Positions 24,301-35,984 of a stretch of 64,000 nucleotides of DNA are shown here, piece after piece. Origin of the DNA: Glomus cerebriforme. Lineage: Eukaryota; Glomeromycota; Glomeromycetes; Glomerales; Glomeraceae. The DNA lies in the NCBI GenBank assembly GCA_003550305.1, contig QKYT01000257.1, forward strand, positions 25,172 through 89,171, written 5' to 3'. The notes under the pieces are model-generated. The model searched no databases, had not been told where the DNA came from, and saw only the letters and a program-made list of their open reading frames with translations. Numbering within the stretch: position 1 is the first letter of the stretch; each line of letters begins with the position of its first letter. The position numbers were made by a program, and so were the translations under genes.

Positions 24301-24383
24301 CGCATAATAGCAATTGGTCATGAAAGCTATAATTTGCAAAGTATTTAATTTTGTAAATATATTATGGATATATTTTATGTTAT
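21357..24383. other. Long AT-rich region without a supported gene
   Basis: No gene seen. It has long T/A runs, scattered single Ns (about 22998, 23039 and 23866) and one tandem repeat (22655-22764). The truncation point of the kinase tail lies at its left end. Confidence 0.4.
22655..22764. repeat. Tandem repeat, two copies of a 55-bp unit
   Basis: The unit begins AAACCAGTCCTTCTTTAAAT, continues with a T-run, CTTCCAAC and a second T-run, and occurs twice in direct succession. Confidence 0.8.
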
Positions 24384-25310
24384 GTTTCAGGTAGTGTTAC
24401 GATCCGGATGAATCCGTGATCCGCCAATCCGATTCGAAACGATCCGGATATCCGCCGGATGCATCCGGATTTATCGGATTGCGGTGTTCAATCCGGATGA
24501 TCCGGATGATCCGGATCATAACTTTTTTTTTTTTAAAAAAAAAAAAAAATTCTTTTTTCACTTTACTTTAGTCTCATTAAAATTTTAAATTTTTAAGAAC
24601 GTTTTATTAACGTTCTTCTCTTTTCTTTTCTTGTAGATTTCGGCTTGGACCTTCTGGAACAGTCTTGGAGGTAATTTCAATAAGGGAGGGGANNNNNNNN
24701 NNNNNNNNNNNNNNNNNNNNNNNNNNNNNNNNNNNNNNNNNNNNNNNNNNNNNNNNNNNNNNNNNNNNNNNNNNNNNNNNNNNNNNNNNNNNNNNNNNNN
24801 NNNNNNNNNNNNNNNNNNNNNNNNNNNNNNNNNNNNNNNNNNNNNNNNNNNNNNNNNNNNNNNNNNNNNNNNNNNNNNNNNNNNNNNNNNNNNNNNNNNN
24901 NNNNNNNNNNNNNNNNNNNNNNNNNNNNNNNNNNNNNNNNNNNNNNNNNNNNNNNNNTTTCAATAAGGGAGGGGATTTATTCATTTTTATTTTAAGAACG
25001 TTTATTAACGTTCTTCTCTTTTCTTGTAGATTTCAGCTTGGACCTTCTGGAACTGCCTTGGAGGATTTCAATAAGAAGGGGAGGGGATTTATTTTTTTAT
25101 TTTAAGCGTCATCCCGATTTTTATTCCTGAAATATCCGGTGTATCCAGTATAAAAAAATCCCTAATAATAATTAAAAAAAAAATTATTTATTTAACGGAT
25201 CATCCGTCATCCGTCCGAAACTCATCCGGATGATCCGGATGAAATTCGAATCGGATGAATCCGCGGATTGACGGATTGATGGATTGATGGATCGTAACAC
25301 TTGTTTCAGG
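24384..25310. mobile_element. Non-autonomous hAT-like element with 8-bp target duplication
   Basis: The element spans about 24392-25302. Ends: AGTGTTACGATCC on the left and GGATCGTAACACT on the right. GTTTCAGG is duplicated on both sides (24384-24391 and 25303-25310). Subterminal regions are packed with ATCCGGATGATCCGGAT-like direct and inverted repeats, as in hAT elements that bind transposase subterminally. The interior holds a minisatellite interrupted by a 265-base run of N. No transposase is visible. Confidence 0.75.
24603..25105. repeat. Minisatellite with 108-bp unit, partly unresolved (N gap 24693-24957)
   Basis: The unit runs TTTCAATAAGGGAGGGGA, an AT-rich stretch, the palindrome AGAACGTTTATTAACGTTCT, TTTCTTGTAGATTTC and CTTGGACCTTCTGGAAC. 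Starts at 24958 and 25066 are 108 bases apart, and another partial copy precedes the gap. The gap probably hides more units. The two long frames crossing it are artefacts of the N run. Confidence 0.8.
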
Positions 25311-26427
25311 TCTTTACGAATCATTCAGCTAAAAGAGTGAAGTTAGGACTTTATTTTGATTTTCTGCAATAATATAAACTTATTTACTTATTTTATTATA
25401 AAATTTAGAACTAAAAACTTTATAAATAATTTAATGATCTTAATTATGATATAGCCTATTAAATTATCCAGCCAATATTTACTTTTTTTATTTGCCCAGA
25501 TCTCAGATAATTTCGATCTTATTAGCAATAATTTCGATCTACTAATTAATTCATGCGATCGAAATTAACTGACCGAAATTATTGCAGATCTAGCAGATCT
25601 GTCTAAAATTCAGCAGAAGTTACTGCTAATCTGGCCAAAATTATGTGAAATTTAGACAGTTTATAGGAATTTTTGTTTTAGAAGCTGAAATTAACTAAAA
25701 TTGGCCCGAAATATTTTGCCCACAATGTATAATACATACAGTATTAAAATTTTGCTATTTCTTATATATTTCAATACATTCTTAAAGCATGCTCTGCCAG
25801 CTCTGGTAGATTAATACTTCTGTTTTACCCTATACATTTGATCGAAGGAATTGGTCAGTTCAAAATAGATCCTCTTTCCCGACCTTTGCTTTAATCATTT
25901 TTTGTGGATTTTCTGACACGTCACAACAGACTTTTATTATAGAAAAAATTATTCATTCATAATAATATTATTTGTTTAAATTTTCTAAGTTTAGTAATTA
26001 CATTTGTAAGTTTTATATTATGTAGACATAATTCGTCCTTCATCTTAAGATATACTTGAATTTCTTTTTACATTCATTTCACAAATTCTATGCTACCATA
26101 TTTGATAACATCATCATCTATTATATTTCTTATTAATAAATTATGTGACATCTTTAACTATGTTTGATAAATTAGTTAATAACTCGATTTGCTTGCTGCA
26201 TTAATTGAATAATCAATTGTAGTTACAAATACACCTAATGTACCAATAGGATAATTTCGTGCCCTGAAATAATAATGATTGACATACTGTAAGTTAAGAT
26301 CATAATAATAAATATAACTTTCGTATTTACGTACTATGAATTCCCTTATATGTTTCAATGGAAACTTCTAATTTTAATGTAAGTTTATTTATCAAAGTTG
26401 CAATTTATTATTTGTTAAATATTAATA
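25311..26427. other. Intergenic, no supported gene
   Basis: AT-rich. Around 25490-25620 there are several AGATCT and GATCGAAAT-like words in both orientations, possibly remains of an old repeat. Nothing coding is supported. Confidence 0.35.
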
Positions 26428-26586
26428 CAGTCAGACCCCCCTAATTGCACACTCCATAATTGCACTCATTATATATACCCTCCTTAAACGCGGTTTGGTC
26501 CCAAGCTCATATGATCTCTAATTATTTTACCTCTATAACTGCACATCATCTCTCCCAAGAAGTGTGCAATTATAGAGGGTTGACTG
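26428..26586. mobile_element. CAGTC-type MITE (pogo/Tigger-like), TA target site
   Basis: The left end is CAGTCAGACCCCCCTAATTG and the right end, reversed, is CAGTCAACCCTCTATAATTG. TA flanks both sides. It is 159 bp, the same family as 13618-13780 and end-related to the autonomous-type element at 39801-42162. Confidence 0.75.
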
Positions 26587-26588
26587 TA

Positions 26589-27412
26589 GTTATAATAAAT
26601 CTTCACAATTATCAAACAAAGAAAACCAAATAATTATTTTAAAAACAGTAAAATACCTTACCAAAACTCACATATTACATGTAAGACCTTTCCGTTTTCT
26701 AGAAAAAAAAAAACAAAAAATTTGTGTTCATTTTTTTTTTAAAAAAAAAATAATTAATAGAATTTTTAAAAATAAAAAGCTAATATAATGATTGTGGCGC
26801 GGATCATTAATGGATTGTATCCCCAATATCATAAATTTTATCTCATGTTACATTACAGGATACTGGCACGTTCTTACGTTTTACAGCAGGACAAAACTAA
26901 TTATAAAACATTTCGGCTGTTGTCACAAGTATTGTATTAAATTATCCGTCCGAAATAATTTCAAGTAATGACAAATTTTAGTTGCACTTCATCTTGATTT
27001 TTTAATGTTTCTTTTTTTGTTTACAAAAAAAAAAATTATATAAAATTAATTTTTTAGCATTAGAAAAATTAAATCGAAGTATTTTTTTTTTTATGATGCG
27101 ATAATAGAAGCTTCCAATTCCCATCCTAAATTTAATTTTTTTTTTTCAAATAAACAAATAACCAAATTGGGAAAACATTGTCATCTAATCAATTCGGAGT
27201 AAAAAACCTTAATACCGAATTGGGCTTCACGGTTACATCATATGCAAGATCTATTCTATAAAAGTACCAAAATAACGTCCACAATATTAATAGATACATG
27301 ATATCATTAACAAATACGGTAATGTGTTTCATCACACTTCCTATATAAAAAGGACGTAAAATTTCCTTGAATCTTAGACGCAATTAATTTATTAGAAGAT
27401 TCAAGATTTACT
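26589..27412. other. Intergenic, no supported gene
   Basis: AT-rich spacer with A/T runs. The 64-codon minus-strand frame at 27189-27383 is not supported. Confidence 0.35.
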
Positions 27413-28300
27413 ATTTGTGCAAATTGTAATCGCAAAGTATTAATCCCAAGTCAATTTTGTAGAAGAAATAAAAACAATATAATTAAAACCGAATTAATTA
27501 ATCCTAAATTATATGAATTTATTAAAGAAACTCAAAATCATTCAGAATATTGTGATGATTTTGTTGAATGGATACCATGGAAAAGTTTAAATAATATAAA
27601 ATATTTAACAAAAGGAGGAAATTCAATAATTTATCGTGAAAGTTGGGACTCATTAACTATACCTTTAACTTTAAAAACTATTAAAGGTTCTAATAATATT
27701 AATGAATATATTCTAAACGAGGTAAAAGAAAAGGTTAAAATTAAAAATAAAAATTATAATCTTTTTTTTTTAAATAAAATTTTTGTTTCAATCATTAGTT
27801 TAAAATGCACCATAAATGTCGTAGTCAAAACGTTATACCATTTTATGGAATTACAAAATTATCTGAAGAAATATGAATATGCTATGGTACTAAAACATGC
27901 AGAAAATGGAGATTTACGAAAATATATTCGCAAATGTTTTTCAAGTTTAACTTGGATTGATAAAGTAGAAATTCTTATTAAACTTTCAAAATCCTTAAAT
28001 TTTCTTCATCAAATGAATTTGACTCGGAAATAGGTAAATAAAAATAAAATTAATATTTATATATATATTTTTTTCACTTATATAAAATTAATAAATTTTA
28101 TATTTTTAATTAATAAAGCTCAAAATTCCAATGATATTCAAGGAGTTTTACCTTATATCGCTCCTGAAGTACTAAGGAATAATCCATATACAAAACAATC
28201 AGAAGTGTATAGTATGGGTATGATAATGTGGAAATTATCTTCAAATAAACCTCCATTTTCAGATAGGCTTCATGATAAAATACTTATAATCGCAAATTAA
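27413..28300 (+). pseudogene. Decayed TKL-type protein kinase lacking HRD and DFG
   Basis: The open stretch 27413-27720 has no start codon. It begins FTICANCNRKVL (CxxC as in glomeromycete kinases) and contains FVEWIPWKSLNNI, a degenerate glycine loop LTKGGNSIIYRESW and LTLKTI at the VAIK position. After an intron, FKMHHKC, VIPFYGITKLSEE, a frameshift near 27870, then YAMVLKHAENGDLRKYI and FLHQMNLTRK with a stop. The next piece (28118-28300) resumes at VLPYIAPEVL and VYSMGMIMWKLSSNKPPF. The HRD loop and DFG are deleted. The reading ends at ILIIAN before the C-lobe is complete. It cannot encode an active kinase. Confidence 0.75.
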
Positions 28301-30753
28301 CTACTCAATTAGGAAGCGATGAAAAAGTTGAAGAATTACTAACTGAAGAAGAGTGCGAAAAAGTAATTAAAACTCAAAAATAATGATGGTTCTTTCGAAA
28401 TATCCAAACAAATCATCGACCATCTTGACATAACTACAACTGAAAATATTCCATCTTTCATTCATATTACTGATGAACGTGCCAAGAAATTCGATACCAA
28501 AACATTCATAACTATAGCTTACACCAATAAAGTGCTTGGAAAACACAAATCGAAAACGACAGAATCAGATAAAAAAGCTCTTGCTTGGTTACATGTACAA
28601 GTCAAAGATGAAAAATTAGAAAAAGAAATTTTAGAATCTTGTGTATCCAAACCAGAGACCGTGAAAAAAGATCAACCTGCTGTTCCTAAACCTGTTTCTG
28701 ACATTCCTAAAGAAAAAGAGCCCGAGAAACCGGAATGTTCATCCACTGATGTAGAATTAGATGATGTTGAAGAAATCATCAAATTGGACAATGATGTTGA
28801 TGATCATGAAAAAGCCGATGCATTTGATACAGTTAAATCATCCATTACTAAAGAAATTATCCAGAATGTAGTATCGAAACAAAATGAAGACGGTTCTATT
28901 GAAGCTAGTAAAGACATTTGTACACAATTAAATGTATCTTCTGAAGAAACTACAGCCGTAAAGATTGCATATCTTAAAAATTTAGCGGATTAGCATAAAG
29001 GTGAATGGGATGAAAAATATAAGAAAGCTCGTCAATATCTATCTAAACAAATTGGAAATACTAAAGACGAAGACGAGTTAATAAATGCTACCAACAAATA
29101 TGTAGACGACTCAAAAAGTTATTAAAGATAAAAAGAAAGCAGCTGTCCTTGTTATACGAACAACAACATCTGAAAAAACAGTCAATGATGCATTATCGAG
29201 ATGGATCCTTCGAAATAAGCGAAACAATCACCAAAGAACACGATAATACTTCCTCCAAAGATTTAGTCGAGAAAGCTCAATCTTATGTTACTAGTGATAA
29301 AGTTAAACCTGAAAATTCCGAATCTATCTTTAAAACAGCAATTATGCTCGGATTTCTACGTACAACTAGTCCTTCAAGTGATTTATCAGAAAAATTCAAG
29401 CAAGCCAGAGCATATCTTAGTTCTCAAATTGGAGATGCTAAACTAGAAGAAGATATCATAAAAGTGTCAAGCAAAGTAGTAATTGACAAAGGTTCAGAAA
29501 AGGTAGTAAAAGAATCTAAGAAAGAAGCACTCAAAGATGAAAAGTTGGTAGAAGAATTACTAACTAAAGATCATTGTTGAACAAAGTGTCCAAAAAGAGA
29601 AGAAAGAAGTTATTGCCACTGTTCAAAACTCTACAACAATCGAAAAAGCTAATGAAATAGTATCATGTCAAAATGATGATGGATCTCTACAACTTTCCGA
29701 CTCTGTTTCTAAAGAACTTGATGTTGGATCCAGCGATTTATTAATATCTTCCATTAAATCTTATTTCGACACCAAAAAAGTAAAATTACCCGAAAGCAAA
29801 CCATGACCTTATCTTTCCTCAGAAAACATCATCTTTTGAAACTTCACCAGAATTGAAAGAAAAATATGAAAAAGCGAAAAAATATTTAACTTCCCAATTT
29901 GATGAAAAATTTGAAGAATTATTAACAATGATAGATGAATTGTTGTTGAATATGCAACTAAAAAGATAGTTAAAGAAAAAGCAGATCAAGCGGTTGTTGA
30001 AAAAGTTCAGGAATCTGTAACTGAAGAAGAGTGCGAAAAAGTTATTAAAACTCAAAGTAAAGATGGTTCTTTCGAACTATCAAACAAATCACCGACCATC
30101 TTGATACAACCGAAAATATTACATCCTCTATTCGTATTACTGATGAACGTGCCAAGAAATTCAATACCAAAGTTTGGTACACATTCATAACAATAGCTTA
30201 CACCAACAAAGTGCTAGGGAAACATAAATCGAAAACGACAGAATCAAATAAAAAAGCCCTTGCTTGGTTGCATGAGCAAGTTAAAGATGAAAAATTAGAA
30301 AAAGAAATATTAGAATCTTGTGAAAAATTAGTTGTTGAAAAAGTTTTTTTGTTCAGCTGGGTTGGTGGCTAGATTGATGATACGGTAAAACATACAACAG
30401 AGGCTGAAGCTAAAGAAAAAAAGAAGGCGGCAATTATCACTTATGATTATGACGATGATGAAGAAGGTTAATTTATTTTATTTTAAACACAAATACGCAT
30501 ATACTTTTTATTATACTTATTTAATATAAAATTTATTTAGATGCTAGATATATCACTCAAACATATAATTTTTCTTTGGAAGGTAAATATTTATTTAATT
30601 AGTATTGTTAACTTTGCTGGATAATTGTTTTATTTCATGCTATGGCTTTAAAATTTTATTTGCAATGTATCTTTCCTATCAGCCAAATTTAAAAATTCCT
30701 TTTATTTAAATTACTGATTTTATTCTTTCTTTCTTGTAGGTTTGAAATTATAA
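28301..30753 (+). pseudogene. Frameshifted gene of repeated Q-x2-DGSFE helical units, 3' half
   Basis: At least five imperfect units follow one another. Each starts near VIKTQxxDGSFE, QNEDGSIE or CQNDDGSLQLS, continues with a helical stretch and ends in a YLxxQIGDxKLEE-like motif (about 28340, 28820, 29190, 29640 and 30010). Frame breaks occur at about 28375 (an A-run), 28990, 29110, 29578, 29805, 30080 and 30370. The 3' end keeps splice sites: an acidic ITYDYDDDEE exon, ARYITQTYNFSLE (30541-30583) and a last exon ending at 30753. The DGSFE-plus-helices pattern resembles the C-terminal part of VIT/VWA (inter-alpha-trypsin-like) proteins. That assignment is tentative. The 5' part is replaced by the kinase relic. 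Confidence 0.6.
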
Positions 30754-31274
30754 TATTTAACATATTATATAAAGATTTGTCGCTTACTGTGGTTGTTGCT
30801 ACAGAATTTATTAAAAGAACAAGATTATATAAATTTTTATGAATCGACTCAAAAAAAGTATTATGATAACTCGAAAATGAATTTAAGGTAGGTAATCAAT
30901 TTTGATATAATAAAATCGGTAGTTCGTAAACTCTTAACAACAAAATCCTCTTAATGTACAGTAATTAGTATTTTGTGAAATAAATTAAAAAATTTTCAAC
31001 ATAAACAAACAAGTTACAAAATACAATAGTACTTTATATAGACCGATGTATAAATTAATTTTGTTTTTTTCGTAATTCTTTCCTGTCATACATTAAACAA
31101 GCACAACCTATTTTTTTTTTAAAGTTAGTCAATGAAAAAAAGCTTCAAAGAAAACAAATGTACAAATACTTTTTGAAAATATTATTTCTTGAATTTTGGT
31201 TCAGTTAAGAAAATTATATTCATATTTTTACACTTTATGTGATTTATAAATTATTTTTAAAAAATTTCAATTAA
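30754..31274. other. Spacer, no supported gene
   Basis: AT-rich, nothing recognisable. Confidence 0.35.
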
Positions 31275-32230
31275 CTTTGCTTTTCATAAAACTTTATTGA
31301 ACAAAGCCAACACAGTTTTTCATATAATAAAAATCCCATGGGATATCAAATGGAGAAAATTTGTTAAGTAAATTATCATTATTCTCGGAGATGGAGATTC
31401 AATGATTAAATGCAATTGTCAGTGTCATCCACGAGTCGGTTTTATTAGTAAATTAGTCCCTATAAAAACGAAATGTCAAAATTTGGTTATATATTGTATT
31501 TATAAATAGATGTCTGAAAATGAACTACTTTGTCTTGATAATATTATATAATTATACATAAATACAAATAGTATTTTGCACATTTCATAAGTTTACGTAC
31601 GATATTGTAAATGAAGTAATGAACTTTGATATGTAAAAATCCTTTACTTATGCCAAGCTAACTTCCCTTTGAACAGTTTATGTTAGCCTGCTGTTGTTGT
31701 ATTCTGTATACATTGTATCCATCTATCTACTTTTATATAATCAATATGAATAAATACAAGGATATAAACTAATTACAGCAAATATACTGCATATCGTTAA
31801 AAATAAAAAAATAAATCAAATATAATTACCATTTAGACGTGCGAAAATTATGTAATAATTTGTTTACAAAAATTTTATTTATTTATTTGATATTTGCATA
31901 TTTATTTGACTTGATCATTTCAGTTCATTTCTATTCCACATTACTTACTGTAAAAGTGATTCCAACTTAATAAATCAAATGTCTTAATTTCAAAATTTTA
32001 ATATCTATTCCATGTTGATAATAAAATCCGTCTATGTATTAACTTTTCGGCCACATTTTCAATGCTTCCTATTTCAAATTGATGACAACATCCAAGCTGA
32101 GATATTGAATCAGTCCGACTACTGTTTCTTTATATAATTTAAATGGTTTGATTTCACTTTTCATCTGATTGTATTTTTTCTTCTCTTTTTGGTAACTTGA
32201 AAGATGGCCGGAGGCGTTGAAAAAATTGTA
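31275..32230 (-). repeat. Duplicated segment, copy 1 (inverted relative to 54.2-55.5 kb)
   Basis: Read on the minus strand, this segment aligns over nearly its whole length with 54165-55505. Shared stretches include AAAAGTGAAATCAAA, TACAGTAAGTAATGTGGAAT and ACCGACTCGTGGATGACAC. It includes the end of the BED-finger frame. Copy 2 carries an extra 392 bp, a CAGTC-type element. The TA at 31971-31972 here is the uninterrupted site. Confidence 0.82.
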
Positions 32231-32561
32231 CAACGAATGGATCATCAACAAATGAAAAGGATACATTTGCTGAAGATAAAGCTTTGTGTAATAAAAGTTC
32301 AAGAGATTTTTGCTCTTCATCGGTCATACAGTCATTAAAGTTGTCAATTCGCGATGTAGTACTACTATTTTGTTGTTTATATTGTGATTTTGCATCATTC
32401 GGAGCTTCTGGACATTTCTTGTCAAGATGGGATTGCATTCGTTCAGGAACAGCTCGTTGAAAAACTTTGGAACAGTATTTACATTGTACATGAGGATGTG
32501 AATCATCATTTTCAATCTTACAGTAAAAATGTTTCCAAACAGGGCCCTTTCTTCTTACCAT
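32154..32561 (-). CDS. BED-type zinc finger protein, hAT-transposase N-terminus-like (135 aa)
   Basis: The peptide opens MVRRKGPVWKHFYCKIENDD, then CKYCSKVF and HLDKKC, giving the W, Cx2C and H-x4-C pattern of a BED DNA-binding finger (about residues 8-50). Residues 98-125 (SANVSFSFVDDPF, LRPSFKLPKREE) match the region that follows BED in hAT transposases. The catalytic part and the C-terminal dimerisation domain are absent. In the other copy (54.2 kb) the frame continues past KREEK as KYKQMKSEIK. One A more in the run here makes this copy stop 5 codons later. It is either a transposon relic or a small host gene made of the finger alone. Decay is more likely. Confidence 0.6.
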   Translation of the reverse strand: MVRRKGPVWKHFYCKIENDDSHPHVQCKYCSKVFQRAVPERMQSHLDKKCPEAPNDAKSQYKQQNSSTTSRIDNFNDCMTDEEQKSLELLLHKALSSANVSFSFVDDPFVVQFFQRLRPSFKLPKREEKIQSDEK

Positions 32562-33705
32562 TTGGTGTAATTTATTGTTTAGTTGTATGTAATGAAATTA
32601 ATGAAATCAATTATTTTTTTTAAAAAATGGCGAGGTGAAAATAATTATTGGAAAAAAAAAAGTAATTATAGAATTTAAAAAAACGATTGAGTTTATATAT
32701 ACAGTAGTATGAATTAAAAATTTCTATTGGTTAATTAACCCAATTCTGTTAATTAGATTAATTAACACAGCATCGATTAAGTTACACAGATCTTTCTAGC
32801 CGGCATGATATTAATTTAATAATAACCTATTACATTAGACTTTGTGTTATTAATGATATCCTTTTATGATTATGATTTTCCAATTTTGTAATCAAAATCG
32901 ATCATTTATCATATGACAAGTCGACTGAGAAAAATTGTCGCTGATATCTTTATATAATTATATCTGTCTCCAATAAATTAAAATTGCCGGCGCAACATAA
33001 TTGTAGTGGCGTACATAAATGGTTTATTAAAATTTAATTACAAAATTAATTTATCTTATTAACGAATGCGAAAAGCACATTACTGTATAAAAAAAAAAGC
33101 CCAACTTGAGAACTTGAGAAGATATAATATACTATTTGTTACGAAACGCGCATGTCTTACTAATAAGTTTCAAATGTCGCTTTCAATTACAGTAAATTAT
33201 TTTTTCGCGTACCGTGCTGCCGAAATTCAATTACGTCATTTGACTAGTGTAAATCGTAATGAAATTGGTAAAAATCATAATAAAATCAACAAATGCATGC
33301 GCCTAATTATTTACTGCACAGCCGAAATACCGTATAACCGATCATTCAGATATTAAACGATTAAACTTTAAAATATAATCGGCCAAATTGTAATAAAAAT
33401 TGGATGTTGGATCGAAATCCATTGTCAAAATTTTTTTTTTTTTTTTGGACCTTGACTCTTTTAGTTTGAGAGAAAATGGAATAATATTATGACATCCTTT
33501 TTTTATCTTATTGACTAAATTCGTTAATAAACACCTAATATTATTTTTTAAAAAAAATAAAAATATTAAATTCTTGATGGTTACGGTTAAAATTATCGTA
33601 GTATAGAAAACAACAGCTATTTTTTTTTCTATTTTGTATTCTTATACTTAGTAATACAAGTTCTTAAAAGAATAAAAAAGTATAAATTTTGTGAAGTTAT
33701 TGATG
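32562..33705. other. Spacer, no supported gene
   Basis: AT-rich. The 96-codon plus-strand frame at 33066-33356 has no recognisable motif, and its composition fits chance. Confidence 0.35.
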
Positions 33706-33708
33706 ATG

Positions 33709-33870
33709 ATTATAACATCCTGGTATAATTGGTACATCTGATCTGACGTGGTCCACCAGTGAATGATGAAGAAAGAATTATACGATGACCTATATTATTA
33801 CTGCTGGTATCTCCAGTATGTATAGAACACTTGACAGGAATACTTGTTTCAGTTTGGTTAGAATTTACTA
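33709..33870 (-). pseudogene. Helitron helicase-like fragment
   Basis: The minus strand reads SNNIGHRIILSSFTGGPRQ and then NYTRM. This follows the RIxLPSSFxGSPRxMxxxYQDAM block of the Helitron helicase-like (Rep/Hel N-terminal) domain, with the central Tyr region degraded. Only this short piece survives. Confidence 0.6.
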
Positions 33871-33921
33871 ATCAAAAAAAAAAAATTTAATTGTGGCTTA
33901 CAGGGCTTAGATTTTTAATGT

Positions 33922-34296
33922 TTGGGAATAATGAGGGTTTATGATAAGGTATTTCTCACTCTAATCGTGCAAAAAATTCTTATGAAAAAAAAAACCTCTG
34001 AAAATTCGCCTTTGGTATATAACGAAGAGAAAATTCTTTACAAAAATCCTATTTACCTCCGTATTTCTGTTAAGTGGGGGAAGTCAATCGAAGAGGATCA
34101 GGATAAGTATAAAACTATTGGGTTCATTCCTTACGATTTATATGTTGAAGAAGTCGATAAAGTAAACGCTCTTGGAAAAAAAATAAGATCTCTTCAGGAG
34201 AATAAACCAAAAAAAAAAGAACAACAACAACTTTTGAAACAAAGAGAAAGATATATAAACAAAAATAAATATGGAAAATTAAAAAAAAAGAATTAA
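33922..34296 (+). CDS. Unrecognised Lys-rich open frame (124 aa)
   Basis: The frame starts MGIMRVYDKVFLTL and ends in a Lys-rich tail (NKPKKKEQQQLLKQRERY). The middle, with YLRISVKWGKSIEEDQDKY and GFIPYDLYVEEVDKV, has coding-like composition. It sits between a Helitron piece and LINE remains and is probably part of a decayed mobile element. No family could be named. Confidence 0.3.
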   Translation: MGIMRVYDKVFLTLIVQKILMKKKTSENSPLVYNEEKILYKNPIYLRISVKWGKSIEEDQDKYKTIGFIPYDLYVEEVDKVNALGKKIRSLQENKPKKKEQQQLLKQRERYINKNKYGKLKKKN

Positions 34297-35160
34297 ATAT
34301 AAAAAAAAACTAACAAATGCCTGCAAAAATCACCACAATTTGTTATGTACACGAAGTAAACAGAACATCTTACCCAAGACTATCTTGTATCAGGAGTGAT
34401 AAAGGTTATTTCTTTCAGTGAATCGAATGATCAAATTAAAAATAGAAGATTTCGAGAGAGGAGACACCATCTTTCTCAGAGGAAAGTTGAATGTATGATG
34501 TTCTTATTGTTATTGTGTTTAATTAAATAATTAACCTATTTTTTAAAATATACATAATTCTTTTCTACATAAATATATTGTAATAAGGTTAATGCAATAA
34601 TGCCACATCCATTTAAATTAATGACGAATACATGACTAAGCAGTAATGATTATTAATGATTGGTTCAATCCTCAATTTTAGGCATCAGGGAACTGAAAGA
34701 ATTTTGGGTTGAAGCTAAACATGATGCCAATAATAAGTATCTCGTAAACAAGAACTAATTCAATCAATCAAAATGTGTGCTCTACAACTGCTATCTTAGT
34801 GGGCATAATAATACTATCAGTAATCGATGAAATTACGTACGAAGAGACTATACGTTATCACTACTACAAACCCTCATATTTTTTTCATGACTTCTCTTCA
34901 TATATATTTCAAAACCATTAATATCATATAAAATCATGATCTTAAAAAAAAAAATCTTTCCTTTTCCTTGCTTTTTGCAAAAAAAGCCGCAGTAAAAGAC
35001 CTGAAGGAATTTTTATTTGTTATATACACCATACATTAGCATTACATCTTGACAAACAGATAGCTATAGGCAACAAACGCCTGACTCAAAGCTCAGTCGT
35101 GAAATCAGTCTAAAGTGACAACACCAGCAAAAAGCCCAAAGAACTTTTACACGTAATTTT
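34297..35160. other. Transposon-derived spacer
   Basis: Mixed, partly higher-GC sequence between decayed elements. Short frames such as ELKEFWVEAKHDANNKYL (34690-34740) look like coding remains but could not be assigned. Confidence 0.3.
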
Positions 35161-35650
35161 TGTTTTAGAAGAAAGTCTAGCAAATGCTATTGATGTTAGT
35201 TGTTCTTTCAATGGCCGCAATCTCAAATGGTACCAACCATGTCAAGGAAAACTTCTCTGTTACAATTGCGGCAAATTAGATTGTAATCCAAATTTTTGTT
35301 CTCACAAATCTAAATCCATGGATAGTCACAATCCTGCATTGAATAATCTTTACAATAAATACTGACCAGTACAGCACAAAAAACCTCTTAAAGCTGCCTT
35401 ATCTAAGGTTACTTCCAATAAATCCTTTGTGGCTGCCATTACTTTCTCTTCTTCCAAGACTAAACCTTTCCATAAGGAGCAAATTGCTTCTACTTCTTCC
35501 AGGCCCAGAGATAGATGACTATGAAATGAGCAAAGTATTATTTACAATCACCACTCACATTCTGCTACCCTTAAGATTTATGTTCTCTGATAATATAAAA
35601 GATGCTCTCGAAGGTCTTAATTCCTGTCTTGATTTATTGAAAGATATTTA
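35161..35650 (+). pseudogene. LINE ORF1-like fragment with zinc-knuckle-like Cys cluster
   Basis: The frame reads ANAIDVSCSFNGRNLKWYQP, GKLLCYNCGKLDCNPNFCSH, a compact CxxCx4Cx4C cluster like the nucleic-acid-binding knuckle in ORF1 of glomeromycete LINEs. The line stops at about 35363. A second frame (35427-35651) continues with MSKVLFTITTHILLPLRF. It lies upstream of LINE endonuclease and RT remains in the same orientation. Confidence 0.5.
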
Positions 35651-35984
35651 GTATTTTTTTATGATTGAAATATTAATGAAATCTAATATATAAGTCTAAA
35701 AGTTAATGTAATAGATGAATTTATCAAAGATTCGTATAATGCTAGACAAATTCTGTTAAAATTAATGATTGCTGAAGTTGGAGAAGAAAATATTTAAGAA
35801 GTATGGAAGATTACTGATATATGACTTGAAAAAAGTATATATTTTTTGTAGTAATAATCAATTCTATTTCATATCTTTGTTTGTGCATGTCTAATATATC
35901 TCATGGCATTATTTGTTGCCACTATTTTTAAATAATGATGACTTCAGCAGTTACAGGATTTCAAATCCAAATGATATCTTCAAA

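Noticed and set aside
24607..25105. Two long frames on opposite strands
   Set aside because: Most of their length is N, translated as unknown residues. They cover a minisatellite inside a transposon.
33066..33356. 96-codon plus-strand frame
   Set aside because: No recognisable motif and no promoter or splice signals. Left as unannotated.
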